From Rubrivivax sp. (GTDB lineage Bacteria > Pseudomonadota > Gammaproteobacteria > Burkholderiales > Burkholderiaceae_C), in the NCBI GenBank assembly GCA_018780805.1, contig JADMJD010000026.1:24755-88754 (forward strand): a stretch of DNA of 64,000 bases. The letters are read 5' to 3'. Below, piece after piece: positions 9,990-18,257 of the stretch. The notes under the pieces were generated by a model. The model worked only from the letters and a program-made list of their open reading frames with translations, did not search any database and was not told where the DNA came from. Within the stretch, counting starts at the first letter, position 1; each line of letters opens with the position of its first letter. The position numbers and the translations under genes were made by a program.

Positions 9990-11372
9990 TCAGCCCATCC
10001 GGCCCAGCACCTCTGCGTTGGCCGCACAGACCGCACGGAACCCGGAACTGATGCGTGCATCGGCAGCGGCTGCCATCCAGAACGCGTCGGCGGCCTGCGC
10101 TGCCGGCGCCCAGAGTTCGCGCTCGGCTGGCAGCGGCAACCGAGGGCGGAATTCGCGGGGCGGCAGCTCGACGCCCCGCGAAGGCGCATACAGCATGGGC
10201 AGCATGTCGTACGCCGGCGCCAGCTGCAGCCCCGGCCTGCCATCGGCGGCCCTGGGTTGGAACGACAAGTTTCCGTCGTGCATGTCGTTGTTGCCGATGA
10301 GCTGCCCGAAGTGCCACAAGAGTGCGGTCAGTCGCACGTCATCGGCAGACAGCCAACCTCGGGCGCCAAGCCGGCGCGCTGCCTCGACCCAAGGGGCGCC
10401 TGCCAGACCGAACAGGGCACCGTTCAGCGACGCCCACGACGTCACCCCGGAACGACCGTACAGACCGTGGCGGTCGAATCGCTCGACCTCCAGGAAAGTT
10501 CGGCCGCCGCCGCGGTGGATGCGTGACGTGGTGGCCTGGATGCCCAGGTGGGTCGTCAACACCTGGCTGGCGAGGTGCTCGCACACCAGCAGGTCGGACC
10601 AGCGTTGCGTCCCCGGCGAGTCGTCCGAGCCGGAGAACTTGACGAGCATGTGCTGGATGCGGCCATCGTGATTTCGTCGAACCGCCTCGAACTTCGGGAA
10701 CTCGCCGCCGGCTGAGTAGCCGACGAGGCCTTGGGCCATGGCACTGGCGGCCAGGCGCTCGTAGCTCTGCGGGACCATGGCATCGTCCACGAGCGGCTCG
10801 TCCCGCCCAAGACGCCCGGCCTGGACCCGCTCGAGCCACTGGCGGCAGGCCGGCTCACCCAGGATGAGGTCACCCAGCAGGTCGGTTCCCAGCAGCGACA
10901 TCGCATGCAGGGCGTGGTCGTCGGACCAGACATTCGGGTCTTCGGGAACCTGCAGCAAGGCCGCGTGGTGGCGGGCGAAGTTGCGACCCAGGAAGCCCTG
11001 CGGGCGCATGTCCTGGAGCGGATACGGCAGCCCGTCGAACCAGCCCGCCTGCCTCTCTTCATCCAGGGGCCAGCCGAAGTCGGCGAGGAATTCGGCAGCG
11101 CATCCGTCCGGGTAGGTCAAGTCCAGACGAGCGACTTCCTGGATGCCCCCTTGTTCGTCGACGCGATACAGCGGAAGTGCCGCCTTCGACCCGCGAAGCG
11201 CACGCCGCGCGGCGTACGTCGTGCGGCGCGCACTGCCGCGCGCAATGACGTCGTCACCGGCGGCGCGCACCTGACGCATCAGCGTCGCGCGGCTGACGTC
11301 CAGGGCCTTGAGCAACCTACCTGCCTGCAGGCGGCCGCGAAGGCGCAGAATTGTGACGAGGTCGGGGCTCAT
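9990..11372 (-). CDS. HipA family kinase-like protein with N-terminal winged HTH (YjjJ-like)
   Basis: KFSGSDDSPGTQRWSDLLVCEHLA, IHRGGGRTFLEVERFDRHG, HFGQLIGNNDMHDGNLSF kinase motifs; N-terminal HTH. Confidence 0.85.
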   Translation of the reverse strand: MSPDLVTILRLRGRLQAGRLLKALDVSRATLMRQVRAAGDDVIARGSARRTTYAARRALRGSKAALPLYRVDEQGGIQEVARLDLTYPDGCAAEFLADFGWPLDEERQAGWFDGLPYPLQDMRPQGFLGRNFARHHAALLQVPEDPNVWSDDHALHAMSLLGTDLLGDLILGEPACRQWLERVQAGRLGRDEPLVDDAMVPQSYERLAASAMAQGLVGYSAGGEFPKFEAVRRNHDGRIQHMLVKFSGSDDSPGTQRWSDLLVCEHLASQVLTTHLGIQATTSRIHRGGGRTFLEVERFDRHGLYGRSGVTSWASLNGALFGLAGAPWVEAARRLGARGWLSADDVRLTALLWHFGQLIGNNDMHDGNLSFQPRAADGRPGLQLAPAYDMLPMLYAPSRGVELPPREFRPRLPLPAERELWAPAAQAADAFWMAAAADARISSGFRAVCAANAEVLGRMG

Positions 11373-11374
11373 CT

Positions 11375-11462
11375 TGAAACGATTGGAGGCTGAAACTCGG
11401 ACATTGAACTGCTCGCAGTGGTGAATCCACCGGAGATGTGGTGAAACGATATTTGAAACGAT
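11375..11462 (-). promoter_or_regulatory. Three exact TGAAACGAT repeats upstream of HipA/YjjJ-like gene (candidate autoregulatory operators)
   Basis: Exact copies at 11375-11383, 11442-11450, 11454-11462; partial TGAAACTC at 11391. Confidence 0.55.
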
Positions 11463-11756
11463 TTTAGCCTGGCGGCTATGCGCTTGCGCCGGCAGTACTC
11501 GAGCGGGCGGCAGACTGGAAGGCGTGTCCTGGCGAGCCATCACCAGTTGGGCGGCACCGAACGACCACCAGCCAAGGTGAAGCGCAAAGCACCTCAAGCA
11601 CCTCGGCAACGTCCAGGGCACGCACAACTGGAACCAGCAGCTGCCGTGGTGCAGTTGGACGTATCGCAGGAGAGCTTCTCAGGTGACGTTGTGGATCCGT
11701 CACGGGCGTGCTCTGGCGCTCAGATGTACACCATTTTTGCGCCACCCAGAAAGACG

Positions 11757-11797
11757 AAGCCCCTGACTGCAAGATCTCTCTTGCGAATCAAGGGCTT
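11757..11797 (-). terminator. Intrinsic terminator-like hairpin, probably the original terminator of the tRNA-Ser
   Basis: AAGCCCCTGA...TCAAGGGCTT outer arms and GCAAGA-TCTC-TCTTGC inner arms; lies just outside the att repeat. Confidence 0.6.
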
Positions 11798-11807
11798 GGC
11801 TTTTGGT

Positions 11808-11821
11808 TGGCGGAGTCGAAG
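11808..11821 (+). repeat. Distal att site, copy of tRNA-Ser 3' end
   Basis: TGGCGGAGTCGAAG identical to 20338-20351. Confidence 0.8.
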
Positions 11822-11867
11822 TCTGTCAAGACCCGCATGGATGCTCGCTCTCCGGGCCGTGGCGTCT

Positions 11868-11888
11868 TCTACCCACGCGCCACCCACA
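11868..11888 (+). repeat. Candidate integrase arm-type site (distal end)
   Basis: TCTACCCACGCGCCACCCACA, 19/21 identical and same orientation as 20168-20188. Confidence 0.45.
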
Positions 11889-11896
11889 CGGAAAGA

Positions 11897-12241
11897 TCAG
11901 GCGTCGGACGCTGCCGGCGCGGCCCCATCATCCGGCCCCGCGTAGGTCCGATTCGAATCCTCCGGTCGCATCCGAACCGAACCGCCCCAGGCCGTAAGCA
12001 CACTGGCCAGCTCGACGGGGGCGGGGGAGTCTTGTGCGGGCATGGCCAGCGCCAACACGGCGGGCCGCTTGGCGGTGTCACCGAGGCGCAGCAACTCGCC
12101 ACGACTGAGCATGCGGCTCGCGGTCATGCGGGCCAGCGCGTAGCCTACGCGGGCCCGCCTGGCCAGTTCCTTGACCGTGCAAGGGCCGTCTGCAGCCGCA
12201 GCTCGCAGTGCCAGAGTGATTTCGCCACAAGGTCGTGCCAC
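11897..12241 (-). CDS. Winged-HTH-like hypothetical protein of the island
   Basis: ITLALRAAAADGPCTVKELARRARVGYALARMTASRMLSRGELLRLGDTAKRP resembles a wHTH. Confidence 0.55.
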   Translation of the reverse strand: MARPCGEITLALRAAAADGPCTVKELARRARVGYALARMTASRMLSRGELLRLGDTAKRPAVLALAMPAQDSPAPVELASVLTAWGGSVRMRPEDSNRTYAGPDDGAAPAASDA

Positions 12242-12429
12242 AGGGCCAGTTTACGGCTGGCACGACAGGCAGAGAGTGGTGTGGGTGAGGCAGTACGCAC
12301 AGCCCCTTCGTAGCTGCACCCGATGCCCCTCGCCGCGCATCTTGCGTGGCCGGTGCCCGTCATGGGTTGGAAGCGCTCGCGCCAGGCTATGGCGGGCTGT
12401 CTCGCCTAGCGCGGTCCCGTGACATGGAC

Positions 12430-12894
12430 TCAGCTGAAGTACAGCTCCAAGCGGGCCGCTGCGTCGCTCAGCACGGCAAAGCAGCCTACTTCGATCAGTC
12501 GGCCCGGGATACCGAGGTCGGACCGGCCAACGGACAACTCGAATTCTTCGACTGCAACGGTGCCGCTCGCCGCCGTGTTGTCGTAGATCCTCAAAGTGCC
12601 GGCAGCCGTACCGCAGAAGATGGATTCGAGGCGGCGGCCGACCGCCCCACCCACCAAGCCCGAAGACGACACAAGCAATTTCAAGCCCGGCGCCATCAAC
12701 TGCTGAATCTTTCCGTCCTGCCGACGCACTTCACCGCGATTCAGCGCCAGCACCTGTGTATAGCTCAGGACCGGCACTTCGCTGTACATGGCGCGCGCCT
12801 GGCCTGAGCAAATGAGCCGGAGTTCTTCATCCGGCAGGAAGTGGCTGTAGCAGCCTGGCGCCAGGCCCTCGTGAGGGTAGAGCAGCTGGATCAT
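12430..12894 (-). CDS. Hypothetical protein, possible structural/decoration-like beta protein
   Basis: Immediately downstream of the capsid gene on the same strand; GTLRIYDNTAASGTVAVEEFE...LSDAAARLELYFS. Confidence 0.55.
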   Translation of the reverse strand: MIQLLYPHEGLAPGCYSHFLPDEELRLICSGQARAMYSEVPVLSYTQVLALNRGEVRRQDGKIQQLMAPGLKLLVSSSGLVGGAVGRRLESIFCGTAAGTLRIYDNTAASGTVAVEEFELSVGRSDLGIPGRLIEVGCFAVLSDAAARLELYFS

Positions 12895-12900
12895 GGCGGT

Positions 12901-14181
12901 TCACCGCAGCCCGGTGACGACGGCAAAGGCCGACGGATACCACACGCACACATCGGCACGAAGGTGGCCAATGAAACCGATTTGGCCGGTCTCGGCATAC
13001 AGCTCGTCCAGCTTCTGCAGGCTCAGGGTCTCACGGATCATCAGAGACATCTTCGTGAAGTCACCGACGTACAACTCCGAACAGTCATTGGACGTGCCTA
13101 CAGTCAAGCTGATGGGCACCTGCGAAGAGTGAACCATCTGCAAGGCCTCCAAGGCCTTGGGCATTTGCTTGGGCTGGCCGGCGGTATCTGTCGCGGACAT
13201 CAGGCGGACCCAGGAGCGCGGCGCCATCACCGCTGCCGTGGGCATGGGGGCATTGGCCTGCAGGATGTCGTCGAAGACCGACAAGATCGTGTCGTAGCCA
13301 GGACCAGCAGAGCCGTTCGGACCGCTGCCGATTGTGTAGACGCCTGCAGTGTTGAGCAGGCCGCGCGGCTCGGGCAATGTGCCACTGCCGCGAAGGCCCG
13401 TGCGGTCCAGTTCTTTAGCCAGTGCCTGGGCAATCACCAGCTCTAGCGCCGGCAGCATGTTCGGCGCATCGGCCAGCAGCTCACGCGACACCTTGAATCG
13501 GAAGCTCAGGCTCTGCGGCGTAGCAACCACGGAACGGAACGTCGGATCGCTCTCGGCAATTGCGCCCGCCTCCTGACGCCAGGCCGCCGTGGGGATCGCG
13601 TTGACAATCGCGGTCGTGATGCTCTTGGCATCGCCCACCGGATCGACAGACGCACCGGCCTGCAGGAGCGCCGAATTGGGGACCAGCGCGGCCATGATGT
13701 CGCCGAAGGTGGCACGGGGCACCGCGTGCCCACCGGCCGTGTCGGTGCCGACGCTCAAGGCCTTGGTCGCACGCTCAGTGGTCTTCATGCCAGCAATGCC
13801 CCGCAGCAGCTCATCGACGCCAATGCGGGCTTCCTCGCCCTTGCGGTAGTACGCCTTGAAGTCGGCGGCCGAACGCAGTTGAAGCACGGGCCCGTCTTGA
13901 TCGGCGGGCTTGGTGTGCATGGGAACAACCGGACCCGCGCTGGCCTTCTGTTCCAGCGTCAGCACTCGGTCGGCCAGCTCCGGCAGCTGGTGTAGCTTGT
14001 CCTCGATCTTGTCCAGGCCCTTCATCACCGTAGCCCAGTCCACGGCGCCAGCGCTGGCCATCATCAAGGGCACGGAAGGGTCCAGGCCAGCGGACAGCCA
14101 CACTGCGGACAAGAGTGCGGCGGTCAGGATCAACAGGCACACGCGGGTGTGCGTCAGATGTTGTTTCATACGGTCTTTCAT
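12901..14181 (-). CDS. HK97-type phage major capsid protein with N-terminal hydrophobic segment
   Basis: Delta-domain-like coiled coil, ATFGDIMAALVPNSALLQAGASV, FRFKVSRELLADAPNMLPALELVIAQALAKELDRTGLRGSGTLPEPRGLLNTAGV; N-terminus MKDRMKQHLTHTRVCLLILTAALLSAVWLSAG. Confidence 0.8.
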   Translation of the reverse strand: MKDRMKQHLTHTRVCLLILTAALLSAVWLSAGLDPSVPLMMASAGAVDWATVMKGLDKIEDKLHQLPELADRVLTLEQKASAGPVVPMHTKPADQDGPVLQLRSAADFKAYYRKGEEARIGVDELLRGIAGMKTTERATKALSVGTDTAGGHAVPRATFGDIMAALVPNSALLQAGASVDPVGDAKSITTAIVNAIPTAAWRQEAGAIAESDPTFRSVVATPQSLSFRFKVSRELLADAPNMLPALELVIAQALAKELDRTGLRGSGTLPEPRGLLNTAGVYTIGSGPNGSAGPGYDTILSVFDDILQANAPMPTAAVMAPRSWVRLMSATDTAGQPKQMPKALEALQMVHSSQVPISLTVGTSNDCSELYVGDFTKMSLMIRETLSLQKLDELYAETGQIGFIGHLRADVCVWYPSAFAVVTGLR

Positions 14182-14507
14182 GTTGAGTGGTTGATGCTGC
14201 CCACGGGCAGCGCTTGACCGTCTCCGCGGTTGCAGTCGCTGCCAGCATCCCGCCGGCCGCCGTCGCATCCCCGCATCTCGGGCTCGGGCTCAGGGCAGCT
14301 GCACGCGTTGACGGCTCCCCCGTCAATGGCACCCACTTGCCCCTCGCCCGCTGACCGAAGCGACTGCACCAGCAGCTCGAATCGATCGACTATTGCCAGC
14401 ATCCCACCGATGCGCGCAAGGACCAAATTTCGCTCACTTTCGAGCGTGGCCCGCCGCAGCTTGCGCGCCTGCACCTGGCGGCCGTCGCGGATGCGTCGGC
14501 GTATCAC
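14178..14507 (-). CDS. Hypothetical protein of the capsid module
   Basis: 109-aa ORF with 4-bp ATGA overlaps to both neighbours. Confidence 0.5.
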   Translation of the reverse strand: MIRRRIRDGRQVQARKLRRATLESERNLVLARIGGMLAIVDRFELLVQSLRSAGEGQVGAIDGGAVNACSCPEPEPEMRGCDGGRRDAGSDCNRGDGQALPVGSINHST

Positions 14508-14755
14508 GGGCCCGCCGGCCCTGGCCGGGGCTGCAACGTGGAGATGATGGACCGCGCGCCCTCACGCTCGACCAGCACGAGGCGCACGGCCTCGAACTCC
14601 GGGATGGGACCGAATTCCAGGACCAGGCGCGCACCACGGCGCAACGCATAGTCAACGCTGGCCATCTGTGCCGGCTCCAGGCTGGTGGCCATGATCGTGC
14701 CGCAGCGCAAGGCGGATTCGGCCAGGTTGCGGAAGCAGCTTTCCAATTCACTCAT
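14504..14755 (-). CDS. Small hypothetical protein of the capsid module
   Basis: MSELESCFRNLAESALRCGTIM..., 83 aa; ATGA overlap with next gene. Confidence 0.5.
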   Translation of the reverse strand: MSELESCFRNLAESALRCGTIMATSLEPAQMASVDYALRRGARLVLEFGPIPEFEAVRLVLVEREGARSIISTLQPRPGPAGP

Positions 14756-14891
14756 TGCATGTACCTCTCGGTGTTGTTCCTGCAGACAGGCAGGCGTCTG
14801 CACACGTCCGTGTCGCGGCCTCGACTGAGAGGCCGCGACGGCTCGTCGTCGTCGGCATCGCCGCCAGCGCCCCTACGCGCCGACGCCCCCG

Positions 14892-14990
14892 CATCGTTTG
14901 CATTGATTCAAGGGACCACTCCCCCTCATGCATGCGCAGGCGCGCGCCATGCGCATACGCATGAGGGGGGAGTGGTCCCGTGAAACGATG
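14892..14990. repeat. Long quasi-palindrome A
   Basis: GGGACCACTCCCCCTCATGC (14912-14931) pairs with GCATGAGGGGGGAGTGGTCCC (14959-14979); outer CATCGTTT / AAACGATG. Confidence 0.85.
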
Positions 14991-15148
14991 AAATGCATGT
15001 GGAGTCAGGCCAGCCCCGGCCGACCTCAACCCCAGGGGGGGTAGTTCTTTCGCCTCGCAAAAGAAAGCCTGGCGTCCGGTTTCCCTAGAACAGACCCCAG
15101 ACTTTTCACCCCCCCTCACACGCCCACGTACCGCTCGCAAGCGCCCCA

Positions 15149-15250
15149 CATCGTTCTCATCGATTCGCGCCACCACTCCCCCCTCATGCATGCGCGTGTG
15201 CGCGTGACGCGCGCACGCGCATGAGGGGGAGTGGTCCCTTGAAAGAACGA
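15149..15250. repeat. Long quasi-palindrome B
   Basis: CCACTCCCCCCTCATGC / GCATGAGGGGGAGTGG with GC-rich centre; shares an exact inverted 25-mer with palindrome A. Confidence 0.85.
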
Positions 15251-15262
15251 AAACCATGCGAG

Positions 15263-16654
15263 TCACGGCAGGTCCCGATGCACCAGGCGCAACCCGGCGA
15301 CGACGTTCTTGGTACCGATCCGCTTGATGACGACACCACGGGCGGCGCCCGTCGCATCGAGCAACTCAAGGAAGTGGTTTCGGCCGAACGGGTTGCGGAA
15401 GCCGCAGGCCGACGACCAGCGGCGGTAGCTCTCGTACACCGTGGGTGTGGTGTGCTCTGCTGCAGTGGGATCGATCTCGACCCACTCCGCATCGGTCAGG
15501 AACTGCTGCAGGGGATTGGCGGCCAGGCGCCATCTATCGAGCACGGCCGCGTGTGCCGCAGTGGTGGGCAGCGCACCAGCCTGAGCAACGCGCTCAGCAC
15601 CCAGAAACGCGCTGGCCAACACGGCCGGCATCTCCCGCGCCATGATCTTCTCGAACAGCCCGGGGTCCACCCGATCAGCCGGCACGGTGTTGGCAAACCT
15701 CAGCACGCGCCAGCGCCGATAGAAGGCCTCGCTCCGATCTGTTGTGGGTGGCAGCACGTTCGATGCGAACCAGTGCGCGGCGTGGCATCTGAAGCTGAAG
15801 GGCCGGTGTGTCGGGTGCCGGCCTGCCACGAGGTTCTGCCCGGTCACGTTCTTGAACGGCGCGGCCGGGATCGGCGCATCGTCGGACAGCTCGCCCACGA
15901 CGTTGATGCGCTTTCCACCCAGCGCGGCTACGTGGTACTCATGACCCCAGCTGGCAGGAGACACGGCACTTACAGCCTCAGGCGGGAAGGTGTGTTCCAG
16001 CACGCGCTGCAACAGACTCTTGCCACTGCGCTCTCTGCCAAGCATCAGCAGCACCGTCTGTAGCCGGGGCATCAGACCGAACAGTGACGCCCCAACGGCC
16101 TGCCACCACAGGTCTGTCTGCCCTGCCGGATCGTCGCCCTCGAACGCCTGCGACAACACGCCGTCCAGCAATGTGGCCTCGGCCTCGAAGTCCGGTGCGA
16201 ACGGGAGTGCAAACGTCTGCCGATAGTCGAGCGCCAACGGGACAACCTCGACATGCCCGGCAGCGGTCAGCCGATGGAACCCACCAGGCGAGACAACGCC
16301 CAACGGCGCATCATCAAAGAACCCCTCGACTTCACTCAGCGCGGCCAGGTGCTCGACTATTTGCTTGAAGTCCGAATGCTTCTTGCACAGCTTTTTGCCG
16401 CCGTGCAATTCAGCCACCAGGACCTGCATGCGCTCATGGCTCATCTGTCGCCATAGGCCGTCCCCACCAGGCGCGAAGAAGGCGCCATTCGCGTAGACAG
16501 GCTCATGGATGCCTTCAGCCAGGTAGGCACGCACCGCAAGGGCAATGGTGTGGTGCGTTGCGCTGTCCCCGTCCGCCTTCGTCTCGGCATCGGCCTGGCG
16601 CTGCCGCTGGCGGGCTACCGCCAGGTCGGCCACCTTGTCAGTGTCAGCGGGCAA
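15263..16654 (-). CDS. P4/D5-type phage or plasmid primase-helicase
   Basis: LLMLGRERSGKSLLQRVLEHTF Walker A, LGGKRINVVGELSDDAPI, FKNVTGQNLVAGRHPTHRPFSFRCHAAHWFASNVLPPTTDRSEAFYRRWRVLRFANTVP. Confidence 0.88.
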   Translation of the reverse strand: MPADTDKVADLAVARQRQRQADAETKADGDSATHHTIALAVRAYLAEGIHEPVYANGAFFAPGGDGLWRQMSHERMQVLVAELHGGKKLCKKHSDFKQIVEHLAALSEVEGFFDDAPLGVVSPGGFHRLTAAGHVEVVPLALDYRQTFALPFAPDFEAEATLLDGVLSQAFEGDDPAGQTDLWWQAVGASLFGLMPRLQTVLLMLGRERSGKSLLQRVLEHTFPPEAVSAVSPASWGHEYHVAALGGKRINVVGELSDDAPIPAAPFKNVTGQNLVAGRHPTHRPFSFRCHAAHWFASNVLPPTTDRSEAFYRRWRVLRFANTVPADRVDPGLFEKIMAREMPAVLASAFLGAERVAQAGALPTTAAHAAVLDRWRLAANPLQQFLTDAEWVEIDPTAAEHTTPTVYESYRRWSSACGFRNPFGRNHFLELLDATGAARGVVIKRIGTKNVVAGLRLVHRDLP

Positions 16655-17072
16655 GGCGCAGCTCCTCCATCAACGCGACGCAGCGGGCCTTTGCCAGCCC
16701 TGCGCGGCGCCGGTCGGCATCGGTGGGGGGCTTGCCTGCCTCCAGGTCCGTCAAGAGCACCCAGGCCACGCCCAGCTCGGCCTGCAGGGCTTCGATGACC
16801 TCGCGCGCAGTGAACGGCTTACGCTCAGCCGGCCGGCCTTGCCCGGGGCCCTGGCCTGGCGGGAACAGGTCTTCCATCGTCAAGCCCAGCGCGCGCACGA
16901 TTTCCTCAACCTCGCACTGTGCAAAGCAGTGGAGCAGCACCACCCCGTTGTCCAGCTCGCGCACACTCAAAGATGCGCGCCGGTCACGGTGCGCTGGGCA
17001 CTTGCACATCCACCGGCCGGGGCCCCTGACGCGCGGTTTCTCCAGTCGCGCAAACACGGCTTCGATGGTCAT
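16644..17072 (-). CDS. CHC2-type zinc-finger primase domain protein
   Basis: CKCPAHRDRRASLSVRELDNGVVLLHCFAQCEVEEIVRALGLTMEDLFP. Confidence 0.75.
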   Translation of the reverse strand: MTIEAVFARLEKPRVRGPGRWMCKCPAHRDRRASLSVRELDNGVVLLHCFAQCEVEEIVRALGLTMEDLFPPGQGPGQGRPAERKPFTAREVIEALQAELGVAWVLLTDLEAGKPPTDADRRRAGLAKARCVALMEELRLAR

Positions 17073-17118
17073 GTGCAGACGCCCGCACAGCCACACGGCA
17101 CGATCAAAGACCGAAGGA

Positions 17119-17280
17119 TCACTTGACCCCCTTCGATGCTGTGCGCTGCGCGCTGGCCTGCAGGCGCTTCAACTGCCTGCGCTGCGCCCTGTTCTGCGGC
17201 TCGACCACGTAGGACAGCGGGCCAGGCCGACGCATCAACTCGACCAGCTCGACGCGGCGCGTTGAACGGCTGCGGCTCAT
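17119..17280 (-). CDS. Small hypothetical protein (53 aa; below ORF-track cutoff)
   Basis: Manual translation MSRSRSTRRVELVELMRRPGPLSYVVEPQNRAQRRQLKRLQASAQRTASKGVK; ATGA overlap with the AlpA-like gene. Confidence 0.45.
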   Translation of the reverse strand: MSRSRSTRRVELVELMRRPGPLSYVVEPQNRAQRRQLKRLQASAQRTASKGVK

Positions 17281-17609
17281 GCGCGGCCCCCTCCACGCAG
17301 CTCATTGATTCGCCGACGCAACTGCGTCGGCTCGGGGTTCGGCTGCGCCTGGCGCGGCATGTTCAACACTGCGGTTTCCAGCTCAGACCGAACCCATCGC
17401 AGGATGCGCGGACCACACACCACGGGGCGCGGCATCCAGGGCGCCAGGCGCAGCTTGTGGAAGGTCCGCTCGCTGACGCCGAACACCTCGCGCGCCGCTT
17501 GTTCTGCGGTCAGCAGGGCCGTCGGCTTGCCTCGGCTCTCGATGGCAGCCAGGCGGGCCGGGTTGACTGGGCCCGCGCCGTTGGTCTTCGATTCGTCGGA
17601 TAGGTGCAT
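17277..17609 (-). CDS. AlpA/excisionase-like HTH regulator
   Basis: ALLTAEQAAREVFGVSERTFHKLRLAPWMPRPVVCGPRILRWVRSEL. Confidence 0.7.
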   Translation of the reverse strand: MHLSDESKTNGAGPVNPARLAAIESRGKPTALLTAEQAAREVFGVSERTFHKLRLAPWMPRPVVCGPRILRWVRSELETAVLNMPRQAQPNPEPTQLRRRINELRGGGRA

Positions 17610-17718
17610 CTGGCTTCCTCAAAGCGGCATCTAGCCGCGTTGAGGCAACCTTAGGGGGCGCCCGGCCCTTCGTTTGTGCGGGAAATTCGGCGCGGCCCGC
17701 GCCGTCTGTGCGGGAAAT

Positions 17719-18249
17719 TCAGCGGCGGTTGCGGCGCGGCTTTGGCATCGCGCCGGCACCCTCACGGGCTTTGATCGCCGCAGCGTTGCACTCGTCGTTC
17801 GACTCGACCAGGCCGCCCCTTCCACTGCGTACATGAGACTTCAGCACAAACCCGGCGGCCAACGCGCCAGCCCGGCTGGCGAAGCGGGCTGGCGCCTGCA
17901 TCTCCCACCTCGAACACCAGGCGCCAAACTCAGCGCTGCTGCTGCGCGCCTTTTCTGCGCTCACGTACCACTGCCGCAGGGTTTCAGGGTCCGTCAGCCG
18001 CGCCAGCACGGTGCCCTGGCTGTCTGCGATGGTGATGCCTCGCTCGCGCGTCCATCGGCCATCAGGGGTGCGCAGCTGGTGGCGCTCAATGATGGCGCGG
18101 CAGGCCGACAGCACACCACTGGCGCCCCGGTAGGCGATCTCCTCCCGCACGACGCGCCAGGCGTGGAACATCAAGGCCGGCCGGCTGCGCGTTGTACCGC
18201 TGCCAGCCGGCCGGCCTCTCTTCTTGGGCGAGTCCTCAGACACGGCCAT
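17719..18249 (-). CDS. Hypothetical protein with AT-hook-like N-terminus
   Basis: KKRGRPAGSG; intact 176-aa ORF collinear with the island genes. Confidence 0.5.
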   Translation of the reverse strand: MAVSEDSPKKRGRPAGSGTTRSRPALMFHAWRVVREEIAYRGASGVLSACRAIIERHQLRTPDGRWTRERGITIADSQGTVLARLTDPETLRQWYVSAEKARSSSAEFGAWCSRWEMQAPARFASRAGALAAGFVLKSHVRSGRGGLVESNDECNAAAIKAREGAGAMPKPRRNRR

Positions 18250-18257
18250 GCCCTCTG

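Noticed and set aside
11478-11747. Overlapping ORFs on both strands between the HipA-like gene and the att site
   Set aside because: No domain signal or start-site context; likely non-coding host flank.
14982-14990. TGAAACGAT copy inside palindrome A, identical to the HipA/YjjJ operator repeats
   Set aside because: A single 9-bp match in a different context, explained by the palindrome's outer arm; no evidence of shared regulation.
14748-15266. 172-aa minus-strand ORF spanning the twin palindromes
   Set aside because: Its translation is dominated by the inverted repeats (HSPSCACARHAHTRMHEGG repeated) and lacks any family motif; treated as non-coding.
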